A stretch of 58,844 bases of DNA from Pseudomonadota bacterium (GTDB lineage Bacteria > Desulfobacterota > Desulfobacteria > Desulfobacterales > RPRI01): assembly GCA_018901125.1 (NCBI GenBank), contig JAHIFE010000021.1, positions 1-58,844 on the forward strand, read 5' to 3'. Positions 39,780-49,501 of the stretch are shown in pieces (positions within the stretch are counted from its first letter, which is position 1; each line of letters starts with the position of its first letter). A model generated the notes under the pieces. It was not told where the DNA came from. It was given only the letters and a program-made list of their open reading frames with translations, and did no database searches. The position numbers were made by a program, and so were the translations under genes.

Positions 39780-42230
39780 ATGTTAAACAGCCTTAAATAT
39801 ATCGATGTTGCTGTTGATTTGCCTGTTTATGGCACATTCACATACATAGCGCCTGAAGGCATGTCTGATGGTTCTTTACTGGGCAAAAGAGTAGCTGTGC
39901 CTTTCGGGCAGCGCAAAACAACAGGATATGTCCTTTGCGAAAGCGAATATAGCAGTGAATATGACAATAAGGAAATAAAATCCATACTTGATGTTCTAGA
40001 TAAAACCCCTCTTTTTCCACCTTCCATGGTTCCTTTTTTTAAGTGGATCTCGGATTATTACATATATCCTTTAGGCACAGTAATAAAAACAGCTCTTCCC
40101 GGTGGTCTCAATTTTTATGAAATTGCAAAATATTTAATTACTCCGGCAGGAAAAGAAACGCTGGATAAAAACCTGATTTCACCCTTGGAAAATAGTATTT
40201 TAAGTCTGCTTGAAAAATCCCCTATGAGTATCAAGGAACTTTGCATAAAATTGAATAAAAATGTTCCGGGAGCACTTCTTTTTTCAATGGAGAAGAAAGG
40301 CTGGGTTATAAGAGAAAAAGAGATACGATCGGGCAAGACAAAAGCCAGGCTTGAATCTTACATCTGTCTATCGGAATGTGGTCTGCCTGACGGTAAATTA
40401 TCATTGTCACGAAAAAAGGTTATGGATTGTCTGGAATTATACAAAGAACTGTCTCTCAAGCGCTTAAAAGAGTATGTACCCAATGCGGCAAGAGCTGTAA
40501 AAGCTCTAGAAAATGAGGGATATCTTGTTTCTTCCAAAAGGCCGGTTTACCGTGATCCTTTTGGAGAAGAGATAGAACCGGATAGCGCTCCCATCCCAAC
40601 CCATGAACAGGATAACGTTATTTCCAATGTATTAAACTTTCTGGGAAAAGGCTTTTCTCCTTTTCTTCTTAACGGAGTTACGGGAAGCGGTAAAACCGAA
40701 ATTTATATGCAGCTTGCTTCTGCGGCCATGGATAAGGGGTATTCAGTCCTCGTTCTGGTTCCCGAAATAGCCCTTATATCTCAGATGGAAAAAAGGTTCA
40801 GGGCGCGTTTTGGCGAATGTGTAGCTATTTTGCACAGCGGTCTTTCTTTGGGAGAAAAATTCGATCAATGGGGCAGAATAGCAGATAGAAAGACTTCGAT
40901 TACAATCGGTGCAAGATCCGCTGTATTTTCTCCTTTAAGCAATATCGGACTAATAGTGGTCGATGAAGAACATGATTCATCGTATAAGCAGGAAGGAGGA
41001 CTTAGATATAATGCAAGGGATCTTGCAGTTGTCAGGGCAAAACTTGAAAACTGCATAGTACTTCTCGGTTCTGCTACTCCTTCAGTTCAGTCATATCAGA
41101 ATGTTTTATCAAATAAATTTTCCGGACTTGCTTTAACAAAACGTGTTGAAAACCGGACAATGCCAGAAGTTACTGTAGTGGATTTAAAACATAACCGCGA
41201 CAGCAGAGGAACAAGACGGTTCTTTTCGCAACAGCTTATAGACGGCATCAAAAACACTCTGACCCGCAAAGAACAAGTTCTGTTATTCTTGAACCGCAGA
41301 GGTTTTGCGGGCTTTCCTGTATGTTCTGCTTGCGGAGAAGCCGTAAAATGCAAAAACTGCGATATTTCGCTTACACTTCACAAAGCAGCAAATGCATACA
41401 AATGCCACTATTGTGGTTATACAAAATCAGCCGGTTCCGGTTGCAGCAAATGCGGATCTACCTCAATAAAACTTCTCGGGCTTGGAACAGAAAAAGTTGA
41501 AGCCGCCGTCAAGAGTCTTTTCCCACAGGCAAGAGTGGCAAGGATGGATGCAGATACCACGATTCGTAAAGGTTCGGTATTAAAAATATTAAAGGATTTG
41601 AGTGAGCATAATATTGATATACTTATCGGAACCCAGATGATTGTTAAAGGACATGATTATCCGAATATTACACTTGTAGGCATAATATGCGCCGATTTAT
41701 CACTCGCTTTTCCCGATTTCAGGGCATGCGAACGCACATTTCAGCTTCTGGCCCAGGTTGCGGGAAGAGCAGGCCGCGGTGATTCAAAAGGAAAGGTTAT
41801 ACTTCAGACCTACAATCCTGATCATTTCACTATTTCTGCTGCAAAAAAACAGGATTTTAAATACTTTTATGAAAAAGAGATTATTTTTCGAAAGGAGTTG
41901 AATTATCCTCCCTTTTCAAAAATGATTATGATCAGGCTTTCAGGAAAGGACAAGAAAAGAACGCAGGAATGCGCAAAAGCTTTGGGAAAGTACTGCAACG
42001 AATTGAAAACCGGGAGCAAATCATTTCAGAAATCGGTTATCGTGCTTGGCCCGGTTGAAGCGTCTGTTACCAAAATAGCAGGACGTTACCGATGGCAGAT
42101 TCTTTTGAAAGGGGTTAGTTTTAATCCGATACAGCAGTTTGCCAAAATAATTGTCTTTGAAAAAGCCAATAAAATATGCGGAAAGGATGTTACTGTAATT
42201 ATAGATGTTGATCCGTATTTTATGATGTGA
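39780..42230 (+). CDS. priA: Primosomal protein N' (PriA helicase)
   Basis: A replication-restart helicase, 816 aa from ATG 39780 (an in-frame TTG lies 12 bases upstream; neither has a strong ribosome-binding site). Domains in order: 3'-DNA-binding domain (DVAVDLPVYGTFTY), winged helix, helicase with Walker A NGVTGSGKTEIYM and the DEEH box VVDEEHDSSYKQEG, zinc-binding cysteines (CSACGEAVKCKNC; CHYCGYTKSAGSGCSKC), helicase C-terminal part (GTQMIVKGHDYPN; QVAGRAGRGD) and the C-terminal domain. It reloads the replisome at stalled forks. Length is slightly above the E. coli enzyme. Confidence 0.95.
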   Translation: MLNSLKYIDVAVDLPVYGTFTYIAPEGMSDGSLLGKRVAVPFGQRKTTGYVLCESEYSSEYDNKEIKSILDVLDKTPLFPPSMVPFFKWISDYYIYPLGTVIKTALPGGLNFYEIAKYLITPAGKETLDKNLISPLENSILSLLEKSPMSIKELCIKLNKNVPGALLFSMEKKGWVIREKEIRSGKTKARLESYICLSECGLPDGKLSLSRKKVMDCLELYKELSLKRLKEYVPNAARAVKALENEGYLVSSKRPVYRDPFGEEIEPDSAPIPTHEQDNVISNVLNFLGKGFSPFLLNGVTGSGKTEIYMQLASAAMDKGYSVLVLVPEIALISQMEKRFRARFGECVAILHSGLSLGEKFDQWGRIADRKTSITIGARSAVFSPLSNIGLIVVDEEHDSSYKQEGGLRYNARDLAVVRAKLENCIVLLGSATPSVQSYQNVLSNKFSGLALTKRVENRTMPEVTVVDLKHNRDSRGTRRFFSQQLIDGIKNTLTRKEQVLLFLNRRGFAGFPVCSACGEAVKCKNCDISLTLHKAANAYKCHYCGYTKSAGSGCSKCGSTSIKLLGLGTEKVEAAVKSLFPQARVARMDADTTIRKGSVLKILKDLSEHNIDILIGTQMIVKGHDYPNITLVGIICADLSLAFPDFRACERTFQLLAQVAGRAGRGDSKGKVILQTYNPDHFTISAAKKQDFKYFYEKEIIFRKELNYPPFSKMIMIRLSGKDKKRTQECAKALGKYCNELKTGSKSFQKSVIVLGPVEASVTKIAGRYRWQILLKGVSFNPIQQFAKIIVFEKANKICGKDVTVIIDVDPYFMM

Positions 42231-42393
42231 TGGCCGGAGGACAGGGGGCAGGATTCGGGATTCAGGGGCCAGTAATAAGGAGAAAGGATAAAGGCGCAAG
42301 GAAAAGAAAACTCATAAGTTCGTAATTTCATGAGGTCGTGAGATTAAAGGTTCAAGGTGCAAGGATAAAGGTCTAAGGAAAGGGATATTCAAA
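42231..42393. other. Purine-rich low-complexity intergenic tract
   Basis: 163 bp rich in GGATTC/GGTTCAAGG/AAGGATAAAGG-type words, after priA. It lacks hairpins or clear promoters. Its style resembles the sequence between the first two CRISPR repeats (CAGGGTTCAGGGTTCAGGG). Confidence 0.4.
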
Positions 42394-43650
42394 ATGGTAG
42401 AAGATAAAAAAGCAGTAAGAAAAAACATTAAGTCTGCTTTGGAAATGAATAAAATAATGGCGCAGTATTTTTATGAAATGGATAATGCCGCAAAAACGGG
42501 AGACAATAAAATTGCCTGGTGCTCAAGCGTTGGCCCGGCAGAGATATTAAGGGGCATGGGTTTTCTTGTTTATTTCCCGGAAAATCACGGAGCTATGCTG
42601 GGTGCAACCCGTATGTCGACGGAAATGATATCTTATGCAAATGCCCGCGGTTATTCTCCTGATATATGTTCATACCTTACTTCAGACATTGGAGCTTATA
42701 TCAAAGGTGTAACGCCCCTTTCAAAAGCTTACAAAGGAATCGAAAAAGTTCCCAGACCTGATGTTCTTGTTTGCAATACAAATCAGTGCAGAGATGTTCA
42801 GGACTGGTTTTACTGGTATTCAAAAGAGCTTAATGTTCCTTTGCTGGTAGTAAATACACACAGAGGAATTAAAGACGTCAAGGAGTCGCATATTGAATCG
42901 GTGGCAAAACAATTAAAAGCCCTAATTGAACCTTTGGAAATAATATCCGGCAATAAATATGACGCTGCCAATCTTAAAAACGCTGTGGCTCTTTCCCGGC
43001 AATGTTCGGATTTGTGGAAGAAAGTTTTAGATACTGCTTCTGCCGTTCCTTCTCCTGTCACTTTTTTCGATGGCACAATTCATATGGCTCCGGCGGTAGT
43101 GCTCAGAGGAACACAGCAGGCGGTTGACTACTACAAACTTCTTTATGCTGAGTTAAGCGAAAGGATTAAAAACAGGCAGGGTTCACTTGATAACGAAAAA
43201 TTCAGGATATACTGGGAAGGCATGCCGGTTTGGGGCAGGCTGCGCGACCACTCCGAAATGTTTACCGGTCTTAATACAAACGTGCTTGCTTCCACATATT
43301 GTAATAGCTGGATATTCACAGATTTTGATCCTGATGATCCTTTTACCAGCATGGCGAGAGCTTACACCAAACTGTTTATTGTAAGATCGGATGAAGCCAA
43401 GCAGGAATATATTAAAGAGATGATGAGATTCTTTAAGATCGACGGCATTATCTACCATGATGCCAAAACCTGCCCGCACAATTCCAATTGCCGTTACGGG
43501 ATGCCGCAGCGGCTTGAAAAAGAGACAAAGATTCCATATCTTATAATAAACGGGGATTTAAATGATTTAAGATGTCTATCCGACGATCAAACCGGAACCA
43601 ACATAGAAGCTTTTATCGAACAGCTTGAGGAAAATAACCGGAATGCTTGA
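42394..43650 (+). CDS. HgdB/BcrC-like 2-hydroxyacyl-CoA dehydratase subunit D family protein, 418 aa
   Basis: A stand-alone member of the 2-hydroxyacyl-CoA dehydratase / benzoyl-CoA reductase superfamily. Likely cluster cysteines are in IAWCSSVGPAEILRGMG (near residue 35), VCNTNQCRDVQDWF (near 127) and CPHNSNCRYGMPQRLE (near 363). These enzymes normally need a partner subunit and an ASKHA-type ATPase activator; neither is adjacent, though two such ATPases are encoded at 25-27 kb. It overlaps the following ADP-forming acyl-CoA synthetase gene by 8 bp, suggesting that the pair activates and then reduces or dehydrates an organic acid. Substrate unknown. Confidence 0.82.
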   Translation: MVEDKKAVRKNIKSALEMNKIMAQYFYEMDNAAKTGDNKIAWCSSVGPAEILRGMGFLVYFPENHGAMLGATRMSTEMISYANARGYSPDICSYLTSDIGAYIKGVTPLSKAYKGIEKVPRPDVLVCNTNQCRDVQDWFYWYSKELNVPLLVVNTHRGIKDVKESHIESVAKQLKALIEPLEIISGNKYDAANLKNAVALSRQCSDLWKKVLDTASAVPSPVTFFDGTIHMAPAVVLRGTQQAVDYYKLLYAELSERIKNRQGSLDNEKFRIYWEGMPVWGRLRDHSEMFTGLNTNVLASTYCNSWIFTDFDPDDPFTSMARAYTKLFIVRSDEAKQEYIKEMMRFFKIDGIIYHDAKTCPHNSNCRYGMPQRLEKETKIPYLIINGDLNDLRCLSDDQTGTNIEAFIEQLEENNRNA

Positions 43651-45721
43651 CAGTCTGTTTAAACCAAAATCCGTAGCCATAATCGGTGCATCCGTAAAAG
43701 AACTTTCCATTGGAAACAGAATATTAAAAAACCTTTTGGAGTTTGGTTTTAAGGGCGCCATATATCCGATCAATCCCCAGGCTGATAAAGTACAGGGTGT
43801 CAGGGCATACAAAAGTATTCTGGATGCGCCCGACGGGATAGACCTTGTTCATATTATCATTCCAGGCAAGTTTGTACCCCAGGCAGTAGAAGATTGCGGC
43901 AAAAAAGGCGTTAAATCAATTATTATCAATTCCGCAGGCTTTAGGGAAACGGGGCCGGAAGGTGAGGCCATAGAAAAGGATTTTCTTTCGCGCGCGAAAA
44001 AATACGGCATCAGGATATTCGGGCCCAATTGCCAGGGCATAATAAACACGGACCCGGACGTAAGGGCCTACTGCAATTTCACATTTACAAAGCCTGAATC
44101 CGGTTGCATATCTATAGCTGCACAAAGCGGCGGTGTTGGAGAATTGATACACCAGGGCTTTTCTGAAATGGGAATCGGAACCCGTATATATGCCTCAAAC
44201 GGGAATGCATGCGATATATCCATCCCGGAAATAATAAAATATTTTGGGAAAGACCCCGGAACCCATGTTGTAGTACTTTATATCGAAAGTATTTCAAACC
44301 CGAAAGAATTTATTGAAGCCGCTAGGGAGCTGGCGGACAGAAAGCCTGTTCTTGCCATGAAAGCAGGCCGTACCGGCGAAGGAGCAAAAGCAGTATCTTC
44401 CCATACAGGCGCTCTTGCCGGAAAAGACATAACTACAGATCTAATTTTCGAAAAAGCGGGCGTTCTTGTTTTTAAGGATGAGGGTGAATTATGCCGGGCA
44501 GCAGCAGCTTTTGCTTTGCAGCCGATCCCCAAATCAAATCGTGTAGGAATTATAACAAACACCGGAGGCCCTGCAATCATTGCAACGGATGTGCTTATTG
44601 ACTCGGGCCTTGAAATACCCCAACTTTCCGAAAAAGCCAAAGAAGCTCTCAAAGATCAGCTCTATCCCGAAGCTTGTGTTAATAATCCTATAGATGTGCT
44701 TGCAACAGGCAAAAGCGAGCATTTTCGTGCAGCTATAGAATCGCTTATGAATCAGGATCGGATCGACAGCCTTTTTATAAACTTTGTAACCCCCTTTTTC
44801 GTAGATACGGACAGCATAGCCAAAGAGATCGCCAATGCGGGCAGGCAGAAGAAAAAGCCGATAATATGCAATCTCATGACTGATAAAAGCCATTGGACGG
44901 AAACCATAAGAATATTAAAAGATGGCGGTATTCCCTGTTACAGCTTTCCTTCCGATGCAGCAAAAGCTCTTGCATCCCTTGTGCATTATGCCCGTTTGGA
45001 ACCGGCAGAGCATGACAAAATAAGCCTGTTTCCAAATACCGATAAAAAAAGCGTTGAACTGATTATCAACAAAGCCCGTGAAAGTGGCAAAAGTTTTCTT
45101 TCTGCCAATGATGTTTACAGCATATTAGAAGCATACGAAATTACTACAGTTCCGTGGGAAATTGCAGACAGTCCGGATAAAGCTGTTTATGCAGCAGAAG
45201 AAATCGGTTTCCCTGTGGTTGTTAAGGCTGACTCCGAATCTATCATACATAAAAGTGATTTCGGGTTCGTTGCGCTAAATTTAAAAGATGCCGATGAAGT
45301 TAAAGCATGCGCTGAAGATATGCGAAAAAGGCTTGCTTCCGATGACTTAAACTTTCTCGTGCAAAAATATCTTCCCGGAGGAAGCGAAGTTATTGTCGGC
45401 GCAAAAGCCGAAAAAGGAATAGGACATATCATAATGTTCGGAATAGGCGGCATATATGTTGAAGTCTTAAAAGACCTCGTATTCAAGATAGCCCCCATAA
45501 GTCATAAAAAAGCGCGGGAAATGATTAATGGAATAAAAGGTGCAAAAACACTAAAGGGACTCAGAGGAAAAGAAAGTGTATATGAAGATGGAATTATTGA
45601 AATAATATGTAAAATATCACAATTAGTTACTGATTTCCCGGCAATTAAAGAAATTGATTTAAATCCATTGATAGCTTTTAGTAATCGTGTTTTTGTTGCT
45701 GACGCGAGAATAACTATATGA
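43643..45721 (+). CDS. Acyl-CoA synthetase (ADP-forming), 692 aa
   Basis: A single-chain NDP-forming acyl-CoA synthetase. CoA-binding domain at the N-terminus (SVAIIGASVKELSIGNR; YPINPQADKVQG), CoA-ligase domains with INSAGFRETGPEG, IFGPNCQGIINTD and SSHTGALAGKD (the phospho-His), then an ATP-grasp domain (about residues 475-690) with FPVVVKADSESIIHKSD and EIDLNPLIAFSN. It makes acyl-CoA from acid, ATP and CoA, or ATP in reverse. I start at ATG 43643, which overlaps the end of the HgdB-like gene (ATGCTTGA) and follows GAGG; an in-frame TTG is 18 bases upstream. Confidence 0.92.
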   Translation: MLDSLFKPKSVAIIGASVKELSIGNRILKNLLEFGFKGAIYPINPQADKVQGVRAYKSILDAPDGIDLVHIIIPGKFVPQAVEDCGKKGVKSIIINSAGFRETGPEGEAIEKDFLSRAKKYGIRIFGPNCQGIINTDPDVRAYCNFTFTKPESGCISIAAQSGGVGELIHQGFSEMGIGTRIYASNGNACDISIPEIIKYFGKDPGTHVVVLYIESISNPKEFIEAARELADRKPVLAMKAGRTGEGAKAVSSHTGALAGKDITTDLIFEKAGVLVFKDEGELCRAAAAFALQPIPKSNRVGIITNTGGPAIIATDVLIDSGLEIPQLSEKAKEALKDQLYPEACVNNPIDVLATGKSEHFRAAIESLMNQDRIDSLFINFVTPFFVDTDSIAKEIANAGRQKKKPIICNLMTDKSHWTETIRILKDGGIPCYSFPSDAAKALASLVHYARLEPAEHDKISLFPNTDKKSVELIINKARESGKSFLSANDVYSILEAYEITTVPWEIADSPDKAVYAAEEIGFPVVVKADSESIIHKSDFGFVALNLKDADEVKACAEDMRKRLASDDLNFLVQKYLPGGSEVIVGAKAEKGIGHIIMFGIGGIYVEVLKDLVFKIAPISHKKAREMINGIKGAKTLKGLRGKESVYEDGIIEIICKISQLVTDFPAIKEIDLNPLIAFSNRVFVADARITI

Positions 45722-45740
45722 TATAAATTATCATACAATA

Positions 45741-45815
45741 GAGCCAATTGCAAAACGTCCCATTTTGGCCGATCTCAGCATTGTGCTCAAAATATAATCC
45801 TCAAAATATTCGCAG
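45741..45815 (-). repeat. MITE-like element, partial copy G
   Basis: About half of the element in reverse orientation: GAGCCAATTGCAAAACGTCC, then TTTTGGCCGATCTC, ATAATCCTC and AAATATTC. The other half is gone. It lies just after the acyl-CoA synthetase stop and before the DUF4124 gene. Confidence 0.7.
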
Positions 45816-45894
45816 GCTGCAATTACTGAAGATGAAGCGCAGGACAGCAGGGAGAGGTTTTACGAAGCCGTCAAATTCAACTAAGGAGATTGAT

Positions 45895-46371
45895 ATGAAT
45901 AAATTGATAATATCAGCTGTTTTGATCATGTTATGGGTATATCCCGTTTTCGCAGAAGAAAACGTCTATTCATGGAAAGACAAAAAGGGCGTCAGTCACT
46001 TCAGCAACCAACTGCCGCCAGATGACATAGAAAAATATGATACGGTTAAATCTAAACTTGACTATACAACAACCAATGAGCCAACCGAAGAAAGCCGGCC
46101 CGAATATGACACAATGGTTGAAAACGCTGAATACAAAATAAAGCAAAACGAGCTTGAAGTCAAACAACAAGAAACCGAACGCTCTGTTAAAGAAGAACAA
46201 CAGGCCGATGAGAATAGAAAGGCGCAGAAAGAGGCAAAACGAAAGGAACTCCGGGATAAAATTGATGCACTAAACAAGCGGCCACTAAGCCGCTCATTTA
46301 ACAAGGCATTCAGACAAGGGCAGATAAATATCATTCAAAAGCAAATTGACGAACTAAATAAATCAAAATGA
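45895..46371 (+). CDS. DUF4124 domain secreted protein, 158 aa
   Basis: Signal peptide (NKLIISAVLIMLWVYPVFA) followed by the DUF4124 motif NVYSWKDKKGVSHFSNQLPPD, then a long charged coiled-coil tail rich in Lys, Glu and Gln (about residues 70-158). The ATG at 45895 follows AAGGAGA and opens the signal peptide. The stop overlaps the SpmA-like start (ATGA), so translation is coupled. DUF4124 proteins are periplasmic, of unknown function, and often near cell-wall or envelope genes. Confidence 0.8.
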   Translation: MNKLIISAVLIMLWVYPVFAEENVYSWKDKKGVSHFSNQLPPDDIEKYDTVKSKLDYTTTNEPTEESRPEYDTMVENAEYKIKQNELEVKQQETERSVKEEQQADENRKAQKEAKRKELRDKIDALNKRPLSRSFNKAFRQGQINIIQKQIDELNKSK

Positions 46372-46943
46372 ACACCATATGGCTTGTTCTTATTGCCGTC
46401 AGTATTGTTACAGCAGTCTTTACGGGAAAACTGGAAGATCTTACAAAAGCCATTTTCGACGGGGCAAAGACAGCAGTTGAAATATCGCTTTTTCTGGCGG
46501 GCATAGTTTCCTTGTGGCTCGGAATAACCAGGATAATAGAGGAATCAGGACTTATTTATAAAATTTCACATTTTTTCAAGCCCATTATTTCCCGTCTTTT
46601 TAAAAAAATCCCTGAAAACCATCCTGCTGTAACATCCATCACGCTTAACATTCTGGCAAATTTTTTCGGCCTTGGCAATGCGGCGACACCGCTTGGTATC
46701 AAAGCAATGCAGGATCTTCAGACTTTAAATGAAGACAAGGATAATCTGACATTTGAGATGATGCTTTTCATTGTGCTCAATACTGCAAGCATCCAGTTTG
46801 TGCCGTTTACAGTTGTGGGAATTCTTTCGGATTTTGGTTCTTCAAATCCTTCCGGGATAGTATTTCCCACCATATGTGCTACTCTGATATCTGCCGTTAT
46901 TGCTGTATCTATACTGTTTCTTTTTAGAAGGCTGGTAAAATGA
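46368..46943 (+). CDS. spmA: SpmA-like nucleoside-recognition (gate) domain membrane protein, 191 aa
   Basis: An integral membrane protein with about five hydrophobic segments (TIWLVLIAVSIVTAVFTGKL; VEISLFLAGIVSLWLGI; FVPFTVVGILSDF) and the gate-domain motif NILANFFGLGNAATPLGIKAM. It is homologous to spore maturation protein A, which is widespread in non-sporulating bacteria, where the role is unclear (possibly a small transport gate). It overlaps both neighbours by 4 bp (ATGA), so DUF4124-SpmA-SpmB form one coupled unit. The symbol is by homology only; sporulation is not implied. Confidence 0.85.
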   Translation: MNTIWLVLIAVSIVTAVFTGKLEDLTKAIFDGAKTAVEISLFLAGIVSLWLGITRIIEESGLIYKISHFFKPIISRLFKKIPENHPAVTSITLNILANFFGLGNAATPLGIKAMQDLQTLNEDKDNLTFEMMLFIVLNTASIQFVPFTVVGILSDFGSSNPSGIVFPTICATLISAVIAVSILFLFRRLVK

Positions 46944-47467
46944 AGATCATAGGTTATATCTCCCAGCTTATGATCCCGGCTTTTATATTATTTGCGGTTT
47001 TGTATGGCGCATTTAAAAAAGTGCGGGTATATGACTCGTTCGTTTCAGGAGCAAAAGAGGGTATTCAGGTAATTGTAAAAATCTTTCCATATCTTCTTGC
47101 CATATTCATAGCGGTCAAGGCATTTAGCGCATCCGGCGCTTTTGATATTATCAAATCGGCCCTATCCGGCCCTTTTGCAGCATTCGGAATTCCACCGGAA
47201 ATACTTTCCGTTGCGATCATCAAACCACTTTCAGGAAGCGCAGCAACAGCAATTTTTACCGATATAGTAAAGAGCACAGGCCCCGATTCGCTCGCAAGCA
47301 TAATTAGCGCAGTTATTATCGGCAGTGCCGAAACTACTTTTTACGTTCTTGCAGTTTACCTGGGAGCAGTCGGTATCCGTAAAACAAAATACCTTGTGCC
47401 GGTATGCGTTATCGCCGACATCGCAGGCATTATTATCGCAATTGCTGTTGTAAAGCTGATGTTTTGA
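46940..47467 (+). CDS. spmB: SpmB-like nucleoside-recognition (gate) domain membrane protein, 175 aa
   Basis: The partner of the SpmA-like protein: membrane segments QLMIPAFILFAVLYGAF, VIVKIFPYLLAIFIAVKAF and IADIAGIIIAIAVVKLM, and the motif IKPLSGSAATAIFTDIV plus GSAETTFYVLAVYLGAVG, as in spore maturation protein B. Likely an inner-membrane heteromer with SpmA. Translationally coupled by an ATGA overlap. It ends 30 bp before the distal (trailer) end of the convergent CRISPR array. Confidence 0.86.
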   Translation: MKIIGYISQLMIPAFILFAVLYGAFKKVRVYDSFVSGAKEGIQVIVKIFPYLLAIFIAVKAFSASGAFDIIKSALSGPFAAFGIPPEILSVAIIKPLSGSAATAIFTDIVKSTGPDSLASIISAVIIGSAETTFYVLAVYLGAVGIRKTKYLVPVCVIADIAGIIIAIAVVKLMF

Positions 47468-47497
47468 TATCTTTTTTTCTTTTTCAAATAATTCCAT

Positions 47498-49318
47498 TAT
47501 TCCTTCCACGCGCCCGCATGGGGCGCGACAAAACAGGGTTCAGGGTTCAGGGTGAAAGGTTTGTTTCAATCCACGCGCCCGCATGGGGCGCGACCTTTAG
47601 GCGTAAGCTCAAAAGTACTCTCTTTTATGGTTTCAATCCACGCGCCCGCATGGGGCACGACTTATTATGAGGCTGCAAGGCTCGGAGTTTTGGAAGTTTC
47701 AATCCACGCGCCCGCATGGGGCGCGACGATCCGCCTCATGATGTAACGAAGCTGATCGGCGTTTCAATCCACGCGCCCGCATGGGGCGCGACACAGAAGC
47801 GCCATGCCTGGTTTCGCAAGATCAAACTGTTTCAATCCACGCGCCCGCATGGGGCGCGACAGTTTTTCCGGTTCCGGAGCCGGTCCCGTTTCCGGGTTTC
47901 AATCCACGCGCCCGCATGGGGCGCGACCTGATAAATCTCTCATTTGTTTTTCACCTCATATGAGTTTCAATCCACGCGCCCGCATGGGGCGCGACGCGCT
48001 CATAAACCTTCAGCTCAAAATCAGTTCCCGGTTTCAATCCACGCGCCCGCATGGGGCGCGACCCGGTCGAGTGCGGCGGTATTCTCTCTTATGTCTGTTT
48101 CAATCCACGCGCCCGCATGGGGCGCGACTTTATGCAGGGGCAGCAGAGCATCATGCTCAAAGTTTCAATCCACGCGCCCGCATGGGGCGCGACCCTGGGC
48201 ATTGGCTATCACTATGTGATCCTGAACGGTTTCAATCCACGCGCCCGCATGGGGCGCGACTCCGGACTCTCGATGTTGCGGCCGGACACTTCCGGTTTCA
48301 ATCCACGCGCCCGCATGGGGCGCGACCGGAAGAGGCTAAATATATTCTTGCAGTAAGAAAAGTTTCAATCCACGCGCCCGCATGGGGCGCGACATATTTC
48401 CAAGATCAATCCTGAGCGATTAACCAGTTTCAATCCACGCGCCCGCATGGGGCGCGACTCTAAAATTCCGTTCGCGCGAGATCATCTTCAGAGTTTCAAT
48501 CCACGCGCCCGCATGGGGCGCGACTCCGGCAGGATTTTTGCGCTCTAAATTCCTGTGTTGTTTCAATCCACGCGCCCGCATGGGGCGCGACCGAAATATG
48601 TTACCGGCATACTTGCAGACATCAGGTTTCAATCCACGCGCCCGCATGGGGCGCGACGCGTAACATCAGGCAGCAGTATGGCAAATTTTATGTTTCAATC
48701 CACGCGCCCGCATGGGGCGCGACACACATTGTTGCAAGTGAATACTATCAGACAACCCCTGTTTCAATCCACGCGCCCGCATGGGGCGCGACACCTCAGA
48801 TTGTCAAATTGTTGCAAATTATTTGTTTCAATCCACGCGCCCGCATGGGGCGCGACGGAAGCTGCTGGCAAAGGGCTCAAATTATATGATGTTTCAATCC
48901 ACGCGCCCGCATGGGGCGCGACGCATTTACGAAATACTTGAGATACTAAAAACCGTTTCAATCCACGCGCCCGCATGGGGCGCGACCGACGGCAATATCC
49001 AGCAGGGGCGGCAGTTAAGAGTTTCAATCCACGCGCCCGCATGGGGCGCGACCTCCTCGGTCTATTTGATTTATGTATTGTTTAAACCGTTTCAATCCAC
49101 GCGCCCGCATGGGGCGCGACTAGATTTATTTTTTCTGCATTATCGACATCAACAGTTTCAATCCACGCGCCCGCATGGGGCGCGACCCGTAATAGCCGAT
49201 CCTTACCGATTCTATTGTGCGTTTCAATCCACGCGCCCGCATGGGGCGCGACGATCTTTAAGCCATCTGATATCAAATCCTTTCAAGTTTCAATCCACGC
49301 GCCCGCATGGGGCGCGAC
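47498..49318 (-). CRISPR. Type I-C CRISPR array, 28 repeats and 27 spacers
   Basis: 32-bp repeats that read, on the plus strand, GTTTCAATCCACGCGCCC then GCATGGGGCGCGAC. In the transcribed (minus) sense they end ATTGAAAC, the usual 5' handle of type I-C crRNAs, and can fold through CGCGCCC/GGGCGCG. Repeats start at 47498 (degenerate), 47563, 47630, 47696, 47761, 47829, 47896, 47964, 48031, 48097, 48162, 48229, 48295, 48362, 48427, 48493, 48560, 48626, 48692, 48761, 48825, 48891, 48955, 49021, 49089, 49155, 49221 and 49287. Spacers are 32-37 bp and all different. The first repeat has 5-6 changed bases at its outer end, and the third has one (GGGGCACGAC). Degeneracy at 47.5 kb and the cas genes at 49.5 kb both place the leader at the 49.3-kb side. 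Confidence 0.98.
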
Positions 49319-49501
49319 TGTCTAACTCTAACTTACTATATATTCTGAATATATGTGCTATATTCTGCGATACCTGTTTTATTGCCGCTGATATTACTAC
49401 GACAAAAAATATATCTTTAATAATATTAAGATATACCAATATTTTATAATCTGTGCGAACTCCACTGTAAAAATGTGTCAGCTTGAGGTTCGCAAACATT
49501 C
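49319..49501 (-). promoter_or_regulatory. CRISPR leader
   Basis: 183 bp of AT-rich DNA between cas2 and the first (newest) repeat. On the minus strand it contains TTTGCGAACCTCAAGCTGAC soon after cas2 and GTTCGCACAG a little later (GCGAAC/GTTCGC inverted pair). It must carry the pre-crRNA promoter and the integration signals read by Cas1-Cas2 (known for leaders in general). IHF is encoded in this window, but I see no clear IHF site. Confidence 0.8.

Noticed and set aside
46368-47467. Sporulation genes (spmA/spmB)
   Set aside because: These gate-domain proteins are common in non-sporulating bacteria and no other sporulation gene is present.
47498-49450. Long open frames through the CRISPR array encoding repeated peptides such as SIHAPAWGAT, STRPHGAR or APHAGAWIET
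   Set aside because: They arise from the 32-bp repeat having no stop codon in several frames. The spacing is that of a CRISPR array and no start/ribosome-binding arrangement supports translation.
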